Positions 48,901-59,838 are shown, counted from the stretch's first letter. The stretch is DNA of 64,000 bases from Paludisphaera soli (GCF_011064595.1 NZ_JAALJI010000007.1:1-64000), one strand, 5' to 3'. Notes: generated by a model not told the origin, from the sequence alone. Translations and numbers: made by a program.

Positions 48901-48997
48901 GGGCCGGCGTGGGCGTTGACGCGACGCCGGTCGTCATGAGCTGCCGACCTTCGAGGGATTCGAAGAAGGGCCGGGTGCGACGAGGAGATCTTGGCAT
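45953..48997 (-). CDS. large surface protein with chitinase-like and two FN3 domains
   Basis: The 1014-residue protein starts MPRSPRRTRPFFESLEGRQL, a planctomycete N-terminal motif of exported giant proteins. Next is a region like a bacterial pre-peptidase domain (VDLYRFQVEDGARLRFRVE) and CARDB-like beta domains. At about residues 485-695 there is a GH19 chitinase-like lysozyme fold (KRQAAFLAQVRLETKSLEAM, GWRYIGRGFIHLTFKSNYR, RVGGWFWDHHGLNAHAD), where the Glu of RLET is the likely catalytic acid. Two fibronectin type III domains (about 800-890 and 930-1012) end it. It probably cleaves chitin or peptidoglycan outside the cell. The start is ATG 48997; an earlier TTG at 49033 is possible. It ends with TAG, which shows that amber is a real stop here. 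Confidence 0.85.
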   Translation of the reverse strand: MPRSPRRTRPFFESLEGRQLMTTGVASTPTPAPAAVATGRQAANVDPDDPDDTIRERVTDFGLITAGRTPTAVTDALGLLDAPRAGMSRGEFIRLNAQDVDLYRFQVEDGARLRFRVETWATSTPFPKQKPIKGSASVALKLFDADGVQMPAMNLTGPAQVSTPLSGSQKAGRATWQLDYTFFKAGTYYLGISHSSSRKYDPAGGGGDNPSRSHASFGPYKLDVDYLETDLPDLSARELWWDGDVLRLRYDVTQEAVPSRLWPGEWRHGVALRWLGADGRDLGTAAADGLESYNSRSAIPSSTRQFNLHLTPRELGEPPAGATHLAMILNSDGSVPETDSGNNTKVVSLDPSRRLVDIRVVRADAIDDDSLVLHYEVSGDRLRSGPLVGLYRGAGPSFDGDAELIATIPLPSRDRDGEETGVVGSHAVDVVFPARFGGTVARPYLFVVIDPSEEPPTPATSLSVGSEIETDESNNATRLGVVTLDQLRQVMASASDATLRKYLEPLNRTLGEFGIVTHKRQAAFLAQVRLETKSLEAMTEDLDYKAKRLTEVWPKRFPTLASTQGFAHNPPALAEEVYGGRYGNDAAGDGWRYIGRGFIHLTFKSNYRAASIGLYEDERLVWDPWKVARDPIAAARVGGWFWDHHGLNAHADRYSESQKSGAGTARSVSDGISKVVNTYDKDSFDVRLGYFEKALDVLRPADPGPTARTVPGVPAGAGEAPPLVPVTSGPAPSAASVALADRQPRALEVAVTGEQGVTTVRVDAARGGSGPLPDDSSTDSARTRTTPTSPFLAAPSAPTRLRADDVRTTMVDLIWDDRSGDVTGFRVAVRRDGEDWRHVGTTVAGDADFRVAGLEPGTRYWFKVRAANGEAYSDYTNEIMVVTDLEPPVGPTPHPGPAEASTPRPEPSSAQAPLTEPVRHAGPIAAPAGLRADTIWATKVDLKWDHDSTGGSGYRVEISLDGVHFAESRSGQADKASFRWTELKPRTRYWFRVAALDAKGASRYSTVIEVRTRS

Positions 48998-49703
48998 TGT
49001 GTCGTTCTCTGCTCGCGTGGTTTCGGGTCTCAAGTGGGCTCCGCAGCGGGCCGGGCCGATCGAGCTTTCTCGCCCAGCCTTGCCGCGACGAGGGACGCCG
49101 GCTCATGCATCGGGCGTGAAGCGTGTGGCAAGGCGGGTGAGCCGGCCACAGGGGAGATCACCGAACGGCGCCGACGACGACACGGGGCCCGGGATTTCCG
49201 CCTGGTCCGAAGTCGCCAAGGGCCCAGGGCTGAGGTCGGTCGGGTGAGCGGCGACTCCGGAGACCGCCCGGCGGGCGTCGGAGCGGGACGACCCGACCGC
49301 GTCGGCTCGCCGAGGCGGACCGAACTCGAACCGCGGCGCTCGGCCGGCCGAGGTTCTGGCTCGCAGCACGGTCCCGCCGTCCTTCGTCTTCGAGCCCGTC
49401 ACGCGCCGGCGGTTGAAGTAGGAAGGAGGGCCGCCCAGTTCGATCAATCATCCTGGATCCAACGTGGGCGTCTTCGAGATCGTCTCGATAATCCGTGTCG
49501 CCCGGACCGGCAGGCGGTGATTGAGCTCAGGGAGGGTTCCCCGTCACCTGGCGAACGGCCGACATCGAACTGGCCCGGGGAAGCGGCCAAGCCCGCAAAA
49601 TGGGATGAAATCAGGAATGACGCTGGGATCCACACATGCAGGCATTCGGCCGTGTTTGCTCGGTTTCCGTTTCATCGGCCCGAAAAGTCTGGAGACGCTC
49701 CTC
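48998..49703. other. divergent intergenic region
   Basis: No gene is supported between the chitinase-like gene and the TPR gene. It should contain both promoters. A GGAG ribosome site lies about ten bases before ATG 49704. Confidence 0.45.
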
Positions 49704-51493
49704 ATGAAAGCTCGAACTCCGACTCGACTCCCCGAGACTTCGAAGTCGTCGCCGGATCATCCCCGGTCGCATCCGGTCCGAGATGCGGGGCCGGACGTGG
49801 AGGCCCGCCGCCGTCGAGCGGCTCCGTTCATCGGGGCGCTCATCCTGCTGCTGGCGGCTCGCGTGGAGGGGCAGACCGCAGAGCAGGCTTATCAGGATGC
49901 GATCGCCTGGTCGAATCAGGGCCGCAACGATCACGCACTGGCTCTTCTGGATCGAGCCATCGGGCTCGCCCCGGCCTGGTGGCCGCCCTACCTGGTCCGG
50001 GGAGACGTCAGGTCGAGCCAGGGCTTGCAAGACCTAGCCGTCGCCGACTTGAGCCGGGTCATCGAGCTCGATCCGTCGAATGGAGAGGCCTTCGTCCGCC
50101 GAGCGAAGTCGAGGCGACGACAGGATCGCTACGACCTGGCGATCGCCGACCTGAACCGCTCGCTTCAGTTAGTGCCGAGCCTGGTGCCCGCACTTATGGA
50201 ACGTGCGGAAATCCTCTCGCTGACGGGGAACCTGACGGCCGCCCTCGACGACGCCGACGAAGCCGTCCGACTCGATCCCTCCCGGTCCTTGGCCTACCAA
50301 CTCCGGGCGATCATCCGAAACCTCCTGGGTCGCCACGAACTGGCCCTGGCCGACCTGGACCGGGCGATCGAACTCGACCCCGATAATGAGCCCGCGTCTT
50401 GGACACGTTCCCGGCTCCGCTCGACCTGCCCCGATCCTCGCGTCCGAAACGGCCCGCTCGCCTATCGAGACGCCCTTCGAGTCCGTCAGCTCGGAAAGCC
50501 GGAGGATCCTGGGAACCTCATGGTCCTGGCGGCTGCTTATGCGGAGTGCGGCGACTTCGCGCACGCCGTGGAATATCAGAAGCGGGCCCTGGCCGGCGCG
50601 CCGGACGCCCTGGCGTACGCCCTCCACCTCCGGGAGTGCCTCGAACACTACGAGGCCAAGCAACCTTGCCGGGAGAAGGGACCGTCCCCGGCCGCGGCCC
50701 CCCGCCTGCGGTCCCTGGAGCCGCTCCGGGCCCCGGCGCGGGCAAGCAGGCGAGCCTCGTCCGGGCGCATGACTTGTTCCTGGCGGGGAAGCCCGTCGAG
50801 GCGTAACGCCTACTCCGCGAGGGGGTCGCCCGGACGCCCAACGACGTCGAGCTGCGGTCCCATCTGGCGGCCAATCTCATGGGCCAGGTGAAGCCCGATC
50901 TTGCCGAGGAACAGTTCCGGGAGATCCTCCGGCTGGATCCCGCCAACGCGACCGCCCACTGCGGGTTGGCCACGGCGATCCTGGCGCAGCCTCCCATCTC
51001 ACGGCCGAGGATCGATGAGATGGTGGCGAGCCTGAAGGAATCGATACGCCTCAAGGTGGACCCGAGGATGTCGTACAGCATCGTCGGCCAAGTCTTCTCG
51101 GCCGCCGGCAGGCCCGATGAGGGGACCAAGCTCCTCGAAGACGCCGTAGCGGCGGAGGGGGCCCCGGGGATCATCCACTATCACCTCGCCGAAGCCCTCC
51201 AGGCCCGAATAGGGCGGGATGCCGAGGCCGTCTCGCACTACCAAACGGCCATCGCGGGGAACCTCCCCCGCCAGCTGGCCCTCACGGCGCACGCGAGGCT
51301 CGGCGCTTTGCACGAGGCCCAGGGCCGGCCCGGCGACGCGCTCGCCGAATACCGCAAGGCCTCGACGCTCGCGGCCCCGGGGGGCCCGGAGGCGCGATCG
51401 GCGATCCAGGCCATCCGCCGGCTCGAGGGCGCCGGCGATTCGCCCCGCCGCGACGGCGCGGCGCAGGACGAGGGGCGGCCCGCGTCCCCCTGA
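49704..51493 (+). pseudogene. secreted TPR protein with frameshift and stop
   Basis: From ATG 49704 the product has a hydrophobic segment (FIGALILLLAARVEG) and then TPR units such as NDHALALLDRAIGLAP, LAVADLSRVIELDPS and LALADLDRAIELDPD. One base is missing in the C run at 50698-50703; after it the frame continues as GAGKQASLVRAHDLFLAGK. A TAA at 50804-50806 replaces the Glu expected in VEAERLLREGV (GAA to TAA). TPR units continue to 51493 (EEQFREILRLDPANATA, DAVSHYQTAIAG-type repeats). Restored, it would be about 597 residues. It may originally have been co-regulated with the sigma factor that follows. Confidence 0.75.
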
Positions 51494-51755
51494 TCCCCGG
51501 GCCGCGATCCCACCCTCCCCGATCGATCCCGACGTCCGTCGCACCCCGGCGGGTGCCGGCCGCCGGGCCATCCCGAGGCCGCCGTCCGGCGGATCAAGCC
51601 GGGCCTGGCTGGACGGATCGGTCGGGCCCGCCGGCCCGATTCGCTCCCCTCCGGCCCACGGCCGGAGCCCTGCGACGATTTCGATTGAACCTGGGACGCC
51701 GACGATGATAACATCCGACCTGACGCCCGACGCACCCCGGACTTATCGCCCTCGC

Positions 51756-52328
51756 ATGTCCGACCCCGACCCCTCCTTTCAGATCGTCCTGGACGCCCTG
51801 GACGCGGGCGACCAGGACGCGGCACGCGCCATCTACGAGCGGTTCGTGGACCGGCTGGTCGCCCTGGCGGCGCGCAAGCTGGATCGACGCCTCGGGGCGA
51901 AGGTGGACCCGGAGAGCGTGGCGCAATCGGCCTTCGAGTCGTTCTTCAAGCGGCGCGGCCGCGGTGAATATCAGCTGCGCGACTGGGGCATGGTCTACGG
52001 CCTGCTGTCCCACATCGCCTTCCGAAAGTGCTTGAACCGCAACCGCGACCAGCGCCGCCTCCGCCGCGACGCCTCGCGCGACGTCGCCTTCGAGGACTGG
52101 CAGGCCGCCGACCGCGGGCCCGGCCCGGAGGACGAGGCGGCGATGGACGAGCTGCTCGAGAAGGCCCTCTCGGGGTGCGACCCGGACCAGAGGGCGATGA
52201 TCGACGCGTTCCTCGGCGGCGCGGACGCCGAGACGGTCGCGCGGCGGGTGGGCCTCTCCACCCGGACCGTGCAGCGCACGCTGGAGCGGTTCCGCGGGCG
52301 GCTGGAGGCGCTGGTCGGGGCCGAGTGA
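51756..52328 (+). CDS. ECF sigma factor
   Basis: The 190-residue protein has region 2 (DAARAIYERFVDRLVALAAR, then VDPESVAQSAFESFFKR and YGLLSHIAFRKCLNR) and region 4 with a helix-turn-helix (ADAETVARRVGLSTRTVQRT). It would direct RNA polymerase to a small regulon. The kinase gene follows 45 bases later, a typical planctomycete ECF-Ser/Thr kinase pair in which the kinase probably controls the sigma factor. ATG 51756 gives the usual family length; ATG 51704 in frame is an alternative. Confidence 0.88.
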   Translation: MSDPDPSFQIVLDALDAGDQDAARAIYERFVDRLVALAARKLDRRLGAKVDPESVAQSAFESFFKRRGRGEYQLRDWGMVYGLLSHIAFRKCLNRNRDQRRLRRDASRDVAFEDWQAADRGPGPEDEAAMDELLEKALSGCDPDQRAMIDAFLGGADAETVARRVGLSTRTVQRTLERFRGRLEALVGAE

Positions 52329-52372
52329 GCCCCGGCCGCGGGCCGGCGGTGCCGGGGAGGAGGTGCCGATTG

Positions 52373-55300
52373 GTGGTCGGCGACGGGGCCGACGCCCCCC
52401 CCTCGGGGGGCGAGGCCGGGCGAGACGACGTCGTGTACGCCTTCGAACTCGCCTTCCGCGGCTCCTCGGCGCCGCGGATCGAGGATTACCTCGTCGGCGA
52501 AGGAGAGCCGCGGACGCGGCTGCTCTTGGAGCTGGTCCACAGCGATCTGGAACTCCGCCTGGCCGCCGGCGAGCCGGCTCGCTTGGCGGAGCATCTCGAC
52601 CGCTTCCCCGTCCTGGCCGCGAGCCCGGCGGCGCTCGAGCCGCTGCTGGAGACCGAGCTGAGGCTTCGGGCCCGTGCCGGAGACTTGATCGACCTGCCCG
52701 CATACGACGCGAGATACGGGCCGCTCGGGCTGCCGGTACGCGCGATCTCGCGGCGTGCTGGGGCCGCCCCGCCGTCGGTGCCCGGCTTCGCGATCCGCGA
52801 CGAGATCGCGCGGGGCGGGATGGGGGTCGTCTACCGCGCGAGGCAGGTGGCCCTCGGCCGCGAGGTCGCCCTGAAGGTCATCCGCGGCGATCGGCTCGCG
52901 GTGGAGAGCGTCGGCGACGACTACCGCGCCCGGTTCCGCCGCGAGGCGGAGGCCGTGGCCGCGTTGAACCACCCGAACGTCGTTCAGGTCTACGAGGCCG
53001 GCGAGGCCGACGGCGACCTCTACATCGCCATGGAGTTGGTCGACGGCCCCAGCCTCCAGAAGGTCCTGATCGAGCGGGGCGTGCTGGAGCCACGCCGGGC
53101 CGCGGCCCTCGTCGAGCTGGCCGCCCGCGCCGTCCACGCGGTCCACGGCCGCGGCATCGTTCACCGTGACCTGAAGCCGGACAACCTCTTGATCGCCCCC
53201 TCGGGGGAGCCGAAGGTGGCCGACTTCGGCCTGGCGCGCCCCGTCGACCTGACCGACGGCCGGACCCACATGGGCACCGTGGTGGGGACGCCCGAGTACA
53301 TGAGCCCCGAGCAGGCGGCGCTGACGGGCGAGAAGCCCACGCCGGCCGTCGACGTCTACGGGCTCGGGGCCGTGCTCTACGCCTGCCTGACCGGCCGGCC
53401 TCCCTTTCCCCGCGGCTCCGTCCTGGCGACCCTCGAACGGGTCCGCAGCCAGCCGGTCGCGCCCCTGCGCGCCCTCCGGGCCGACTGCCCGCGCGACCTG
53501 GAGACGATCTGCCTGAGGTGCCTGGAGAAGGAGCCCCGTCGTCGCTATCCCTCGGCCGCCGACCTGGCCGACGACCTGCTTCGCTGGCTCGACGGCCGGC
53601 CGATCCGGGCCAGGCGGGTAGGCGCGGCCGAGCGGGCCTGGAAGTGGGCCGGGCGCAAACCCGTCGTCGCCGGCCTGGCCGGGGCGACGGTCATGACGCT
53701 CGTCGCCGGCACGACGGTCAGCATCTCTCTCTATCTCCGGACGGCCGCCCAGGCCGCCGACCTGGCGCGAGCGAACCGGAGCCTGGCGACGACGGTGGCC
53801 CAACTCAGCCAGACCGATCGGGCACGCGCCGCCGCCCTGGTCGAGGCGGACGCCCAGAAGGCCGTCGCCGAGACGAAAGAATCCGAGGCCCGGCGGTACT
53901 CCAACTCGCTCGCCACCGCGCGCGGGGCCCGTGAGGCCGACGAGGGGGACGGATTCTCCGCCCTGGTCTGGTTCGCCGAGTCGCTCGGCCGGTCGGACGA
54001 CGAGGACACGGCCCGACGCCGGATGGCGATGGCCCGGTGGGCCACCCACGTCCGGCCCGCCCTCCTGTTCTTCCCCTTCCCTGCGGACGTCGAGGGCGTG
54101 TCGGCCGGGTTCCTTCCGGGAGGGAACCGGCTGTTGACCAGGTCAATTGGGGCGGGCGAGCTGCGGTTCCGGGACGCGACCGCCGGCCTCCCCGTCGGGC
54201 CGACGATCGGCCGTCCCGGCCTCACCAGGGACGCGTGCAGCCCCGACGGACGGCGGATCGCCACCGCCGCCCTCGGCGGCGAGGTTACCGTCTGGGACGC
54301 CGAGACCGGAAAGGTCGTCTGCCGGCCCCCGGCGCACGCCGGCCCGGTCGGGACCCTGGGCTTCTCCCCCGACGGCCGTTGGCTCGTCTCGGCCGGGATC
54401 GACCGCCTCGTCCGCGTGAGCGACGCGGGCACCGGCCGCCTGAGGTACCCGCCGCTGGAGCACGGCTCGCGGGTCGGCGGCGGCTTCACCCCCGACGGGA
54501 AATTCATCGTCAGGGGATCGCCGGGAACAAGCAGGCGCAGGTCTGGGACGCCGAGACCGGCCGGCCCATGACCGACCGGGCCGTCGAGGGGCTGGGCGTC
54601 TGGCCGACCCTGAGGGCCGTCGCCGTCGACGTCGACGGCGAGGACGCCTACACGGCGATCCTGGCTCCGTTCCCCGGCGTCTCCGACGAGTTCAGGGCCT
54701 GGGACCTCGCGGCCGGCAAGCCCGGCGGCCCTCCCCTGGAGGAGGCCCCGAGCCGGGCCGATCCCCAGGCGGTCAGCCCCGACGGGCGATGGCTGCTGCT
54801 GACCTCGGACAGGGAAGCCGGCGTCTGGGACCTCCGAACTGGGCGGAAGCTCGGCGGGAGGACGTTCCCGGGACGGGTCCTCGCCTCGTCGTTCGCCCCC
54901 GACGGGCGGACCGTGGCGACCACCATCGAATCCTTGAGGCTGGTCGTGTGGGACGGCCAGACCGGCGAGAGTCGCATGCCCATCCTGTCCGACGTGTCCG
55001 GGTGGCACTTCAGCCCGGACATGGGGCGGCTGGCGGTCACCCACAACAACGGCCTGGTGCGCGTCTGGGACTTCGTCGCCCCCCCGACCCGGGACCGTCG
55101 CGTGCCCAACAGGCTGTTCTTCGCCGACCAGTTCGTCGTCGACCCCGGCGGGCGATACTGGATGACGACCAACACCAGGCGCGAGGGCCCGGACGGCAAG
55201 TCCGCCAGCATGGCCACCCTCTGGGACGGCGAGGCGGGCGAGCCCGTCTCGCCGCCGATCGAGCTGGGGAGCGGGGCCGGCCCCCCGCTCGCCGCCTTCG

Positions 55301-56349
55301 CCCCGGACGGCCGGCTCGCCGCCGGAGTTCGCGGGACGGGCGTCCGGCTGTGGGAGGTGCCGTCCTGCCGTCCGGTTTCCGAGGCCCCGGCGCTCCCCTC
55401 GGCGGTGGAAGCGCTCGCCGTGCGAGCCGGGGGCGTCGTGGTCGCCGTCTGCGGCGACGGAGCGATCCGCACCTGGGACGGGGCGGCGACGTGGTCGACT
55501 TCCTGCAACCACCCGGGGGGGGTGACGGCGGCCGCCCTGAGCCCCGACGGGGGCCGCGCCCTCACCGCGGGGGACGCCGCGGTTCGCCTCTGGGACGTGG
55601 CGAGCGGGGCCGCGATTTCCGGGGACGACGGGTTCTGGAGCACCCCGCAGCTGGTCGTCTCGGGGGCGTTCAGCCGGGACGGCTCCCGAGCGGTGGTGGC
55701 GACCCTGGATCTCCTCGCGCACGTCCTCGACGCCGGCACGGGGCGTCCGATCGGCCCTCCCCTCGCCATCGGCCGCGCCGCCTATCCGCCCGCCCTTTCT
55801 CCGGACGGCCGGAGGCTCGCCACGGCCGGCCGGGACGGCAAGATCCTCGAGTACGAAGTCGCCGACGGCAACCTGGTGAGTCCCCCGCTCTGGGGGCCCC
55901 GGCCCGCCCGAGACGTCTCCTATCACCCGAACGGCGAGGTGTTGTACGTCACCGGCGGCGAATCCGCCCCGTCGTCCGGGGCCAGCCCCGTCGGGGTGTC
56001 GGTCGTGGACCTCCTGGTGCCCGAGTCGCTCCCCGCTCCGGAGCTGCGACGGCTGGTCGCCGTTCTGGCCGGGTTTCGCGTCGGCGAGGGGGGGGCGAGC
56101 CAGGTGCGGCTCGGCCCCGATGAACTCGTCCGGGAGTGGGACGAACTCAAGGCTCGCTTCCCGGCCGAGTTCCGCGTCGACCCTGATCACGTGGAGTCCT
56201 GGCACTTGCAGGAGCTTGGACGCGCCGCGGGCGGCAAGGACCTGTTCGCGGCGCGGCTCCACGCCGAGGCCCTCCTCCGGTCCAGGCCCGGGGACGCGGA
56301 CCTGCTCGAGATGAAGCGGGTCGCCGACGAGACGTTGGGCCCGCGCTGA
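52373..56349 (+). pseudogene. WD40 Ser/Thr protein kinase with one frameshift
   Basis: The start is GTG 52373 (or TTG 52370) after GGAGGAGG. An N-terminal helical region (RIEDYLVGEGEPRTRLLLEL) precedes the kinase domain: IARGGMGVVYRARQ, VALKVI, HRDLKPDN, DFGLA and GTPEYMSPEQ. A transmembrane helix lies at about residues 432-456 (AGLAGATVMTLVAGTTVSIS), followed by a coiled coil and WD40 blades (VTVWDAETGKVV, LGFSPDGRWLVSAG). One base is missing in the G run at 54513-54516. After it the frame continues GIAGNKQAQVWDAETGRP and runs through further blades to 56349. Without correction the protein ends at 54571 inside the propeller, but kinase and membrane parts would still be made. Confidence 0.85.
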
Positions 56350-56449
56350 TCGATCGCGACGGGTCGAGAACCCGGATTTCTTGTCGCGTCCCGGCCCCTC
56401 TCGGTGATTGCTCCATCGGACGACCTTTCAGTCCCGATTGGAGCGAACC

Positions 56450-57691
56450 ATGCGACGCAGAATCCGAATCATGGCGGCGGTCGTGGCGCTGCTCGACGGG
56501 GGCCTGACGGGGGCAGGCGCCCTCGTGCAGGAGCCCGCCCCGCGGGCCGTCGTCGGGCGAGGAGACGAGGCCGAACGAGCCCGGCTCGCGGCCGACCTGT
56601 CCGAGCTGGACAAGCACACGGAGATGTGGGCCGCCTCGAACGACGAGTTCCTGAGGAAGCTGGCCGCGACGAGGCTGCCCGCCTGGAGGTCGGCGGCCGA
56701 GCGGGACGACCCGACCGCGTCGTTCCTGCTCGGCCGCTGCCTTCATGAGGGGCTCGGGGTCGAGCCCGATCCCCCCGCGGGGGCGGAACGCCTCCGGAAG
56801 GCGGCCGAGGCGGGGCTGCCGGAAGCCATGTTCTACCTGGCCGCGGCGTACGGCCAGGGCAAAGGGATCGAGAAGGATCCCGAGAAGGGCCGTTCGTGGA
56901 TCAAGCGAGCCGCGGAGCTCGGGTGTCCCTCGGGGATGGTGACCTACGGGATCCTACACTTCACCGGCGACGCGACGGGGGGCGCCCCTGACGTGCCGGG
57001 GGGCCTCGCGTGGTACACCAGGGCGATCGAGTCGGGCAGCTCGCTGGCGATGAGCATGCTGGGCGACCTCTACCTTCTCGGCGCGGGGGAGGCGGTGCCC
57101 GCCGAGCCGGCCAAGGCCGTGGAGTGGTACAGGAGGGCGTCCGAGGCGGGGAACGCCGTGGCGATGAAGACCCGCGGGTTGATGTACGAGGAAGGGCGCC
57201 ACGTCCAGGTCGACCACGACGAGGCCGTGTCATGGTACCGCAAGGCGGTCGCGCTCGGATACAGCGGCGCCATGGTCAACCTCGGGAACTGTCACGCGGT
57301 GGGCCGGGGCGTGCCGCGAGACGAGCGGAAGGCATTCGAGCTGTACCTTCAGGCCGTCGAACTCGGCAACCCCACCGGCATGAACAACCTCGGCGGCTGC
57401 TACCTGAACGGCGCGGGGGTGGCCCGGGACGAGCGCCTGGCCTACCGCTGGACGAAGCGGGCGGCCGATGCCGGATCTCCGGACGGGATGAACAGCCTAG
57501 GGGTGTATTACCGGAAGGGCATCGGCACGGCCGATGACCACGGCCTGGCCTTCAAATGGCTGAGCCGGGCGGCCGAGGCCGACGACCGACGGGCCATGCG
57601 GAATCTGAGCGACTGCCATCACCTCGGGATCGGCACCCACGTCGACCTCGACATGGCCGCGACCTGGATTCGTAGGGCGGAATCGGAATGA
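56450..57691 (+). CDS. exported Sel1-repeat protein
   Basis: The 413-residue protein starts MRRRIRIMAAVVALLDGG, a likely signal peptide, at ATG 56450 with GGAG upstream. About nine Sel1-like repeats follow, such as ASFLLGRCLHEGLGVEPDPP, AMFYLAAAYGQGKGIEKDPE and GMNNLGGCYLNGAGVARDER. Sel1 solenoids bind partner proteins. It follows the kinase gene by 100 bases and precedes a second Sel1 gene by 80 bases; the three may be co-transcribed. Confidence 0.85.
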   Translation: MRRRIRIMAAVVALLDGGLTGAGALVQEPAPRAVVGRGDEAERARLAADLSELDKHTEMWAASNDEFLRKLAATRLPAWRSAAERDDPTASFLLGRCLHEGLGVEPDPPAGAERLRKAAEAGLPEAMFYLAAAYGQGKGIEKDPEKGRSWIKRAAELGCPSGMVTYGILHFTGDATGGAPDVPGGLAWYTRAIESGSSLAMSMLGDLYLLGAGEAVPAEPAKAVEWYRRASEAGNAVAMKTRGLMYEEGRHVQVDHDEAVSWYRKAVALGYSGAMVNLGNCHAVGRGVPRDERKAFELYLQAVELGNPTGMNNLGGCYLNGAGVARDERLAYRWTKRAADAGSPDGMNSLGVYYRKGIGTADDHGLAFKWLSRAAEADDRRAMRNLSDCHHLGIGTHVDLDMAATWIRRAESE

Positions 57692-57771
57692 AGAAGGCGG
57701 TGGGCCGGCCGCGTGGGTCGGCCCGCCTTGCAAGGTCGAACGTCCACGAATCGAACTCGAAAGGACCCACC

Positions 57772-59514
57772 ATGAAGACGAGACATGCGAACGCCTTGCA
57801 AGTCCTGAACGTCGCCCTGGGCCTGATCGCCTTTGGGGCGGCCGAGGCGTCCGGGATGGACCAGGTCGCGGACGATCACCGGGGGCTGGTCGCCGCGATC
57901 CAGCGAGGCAACGGCTCGGGCGACTATATCAAGCGGATGGGCCCCGCCCGCGCCGCCGAATGGAAGCGGGCCGCCGAGGCGGGCGATCCGGCCGCCCAGG
58001 GCCTCTACGGGCGCTGCCTGGAACTCGGGGCGGGCGTGACGAAGGATGACGCGTCCGCCGCGGCGTGGTACCGCAAGGCGGCCGAGGCGGGTGACGACGC
58101 GGGTGCGTTCCTGCTCGCGTACTGCTATTACGACGGGGCCGGCGTGGAGGCCGACCCGGTGGAGGCCGTGTCGTGGTGCCGGAAGGCTGCGGGGCGCGAC
58201 TTCGCCCCGGCCGTCGTACTGCTCTGACGATTTTACAACGAGGGAGTCGGCCTCCGGTCCGATCCCGGGCGCGCGGTCGCGCTGTTCCGAAAGGCGGCCG
58301 ACCTCGGCTCGATCGCCGCCCTGGCGGAGTTGGGCTCGTTGCTGGCTCAGGGACGGGGCGTGGAGAAGGACCCGCGAGCTGCGGCGGACGCTTTCCGGCG
58401 GGCCGCCGAGGCCGGGCTCATCAACGGCCTCTTCCTGTACGGCAAGTGCCTGGACGAGGGCTTCGGCGTCGCCGAGGACCCCTCGGCCGCGGCCTCGAAG
58501 TTCCGCGAGGCGGCCGAGGCGGGCCACACCGGGGCGATGCTCAGCTTGTCGGGCGCGTGCCGCCGCGGGCGGGGCATGCCTCGCGATTCCGAGGCCGCGG
58601 CCCGCTGGTTGCGCCGCGGCTGGGAGGCCGGAGACCGCGACTGCGCGCATCAGATGGCCATCGCCTTGCTTTTCGGCGACGGCGTCTTGAAGGAAGAGGC
58701 CGAGGGGGTCGCATGGGCGCGGCGGGCGGCCGAGGCCGGGCACCCTGATGCGATGGCCCTGCTCGGGGCCTGCCTCCGCGACGGCTACGGGGCCGGGAGC
58801 GACCCGGCGGCGGCGTTCCGCTGGCTCAGCCGGGCGGCCGAGGCCGGGAGCCTCCCGGGCATGCGCGAACTGGCCTCGGCATACTCCAAGGGGATCGGGG
58901 TAGGGGCCGATGCGGCCCGGGCCGCGGAGTGGATGGGCAAAGCGGCCGAAGGGGGCGACGTGAGGGCCATGACCTATCTCGGCGACCTGCTCAGGCTGGG
59001 CTCCGGCGTCGACAAGGACGAGCCCGAGGCGGTGCGCTGGTACCGCAAGGCTGCGAAGGCGGGGGACGCCGACGCCATGTACTGGCTCGGGACCGCCTTG
59101 GTATTCGGGCTGGGCACCCCCAAGTCGGCTCCGGAGGGCCTCCTCTGGCTCACCCGTGCGGCCGAGGCGCGGCACGACAAGGCTTGCATGACGATCGGCA
59201 TCTACCATGAGGAGGGGCACGGCGGTACGGTCGACTTCGAGGAGGCCTTCTCGTGGTTCCTCAAGGCGGCCGAACTCGGCTTGAAGGAGGCGATGAACAA
59301 TGTCGGCTCACATTACTTCGACGGTCGCGGCGTCGAGCGGGACCGGGAAGAAGCGGTGCGCTGGTTCCAAAAGGCCGCCGACCTGGGCGAAACGATGGCC
59401 ATGGAGAACCTGGCCGACTGCTACGATGAAGGTGCTGGGGTCCCGCGCGACCCCGGCAGGGCCCGCGAGCTCCGAATGGGGGCCAGCCAGGTTGCTCGGG
59501 AACCTTCCCGATGA
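57772..59514 (+). pseudogene. Sel1-repeat protein with one in-frame TGA
   Basis: The frame from ATG 57772 (AAAGGA upstream) to TGA 59512-59514 would give 580 residues. A possible signal peptide (NVALGLIAFGAAEASG) precedes about fourteen Sel1 repeats, such as AQGLYGRCLELGAGVTKDDA, ALAELGSLLAQGRGVEKDP and AMNNVGSHYFDGRGVERDRE. A single TGA at 58225-58227 sits in AVVLL-stop-RFYNEGVGL, where Gly (GGA) fits the repeat consensus. There is no frameshift. The downstream part could restart at GTG or ATG codons, but it would lack the signal peptide. Confidence 0.82.
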
Positions 59515-59520
59515 TCGCCC

Positions 59521-59544
59521 GCCTCGCCTCGCCTCGCCTCGCCT
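59521..59544. repeat. GCCTC short tandem repeat
   Basis: Nearly five tandem copies of the pentamer GCCTC directly after the Sel1 gene stop. Such tracts can vary in copy number by slippage. Confidence 0.7.
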
Positions 59545-59593
59545 GAGGATGGACTCCCGACCGATTCGAGGGGTCCGCCTCCCGCGTCGCGTC

Positions 59594-59665
59594 CGATGGG
59601 TCGAGGGGGGCCGACCGCGCCAGGGGAGATGGACGGGAACGCGGCCGGCCCCCCTCGACCCATCG
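59594..59665 (+). terminator. strong hairpin between Sel1 and kinase genes
   Basis: The left arm 59594-59619 (starting CGATGGGTCGAGGGGGG) pairs with right arm 59640-59665 over 26 bp with a single wobble position and a 20-base loop. No T run follows, so it is not a textbook intrinsic terminator. It may still end the Sel1 transcript or protect its 3' end. Unlike the 9671 hairpin, no msr-like neighbours were seen. Confidence 0.45.
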
Positions 59666-59838
59666 GGGCCGGTCCTGGCTCCTCTTCCGCCGTTCGGGCC
59701 GGGATCGGCGCGGAGTCTTTCTTCGACTTGGCGTAGATCGAGGGAGGACGGTGATAGGACCTCTGGAGGGATGGGGCGAGCTGCCGGGTCGGGTCCGGGA
59801 GACGCAACCAGCCGAGCGAATTCATTCGAGGACGAGCC

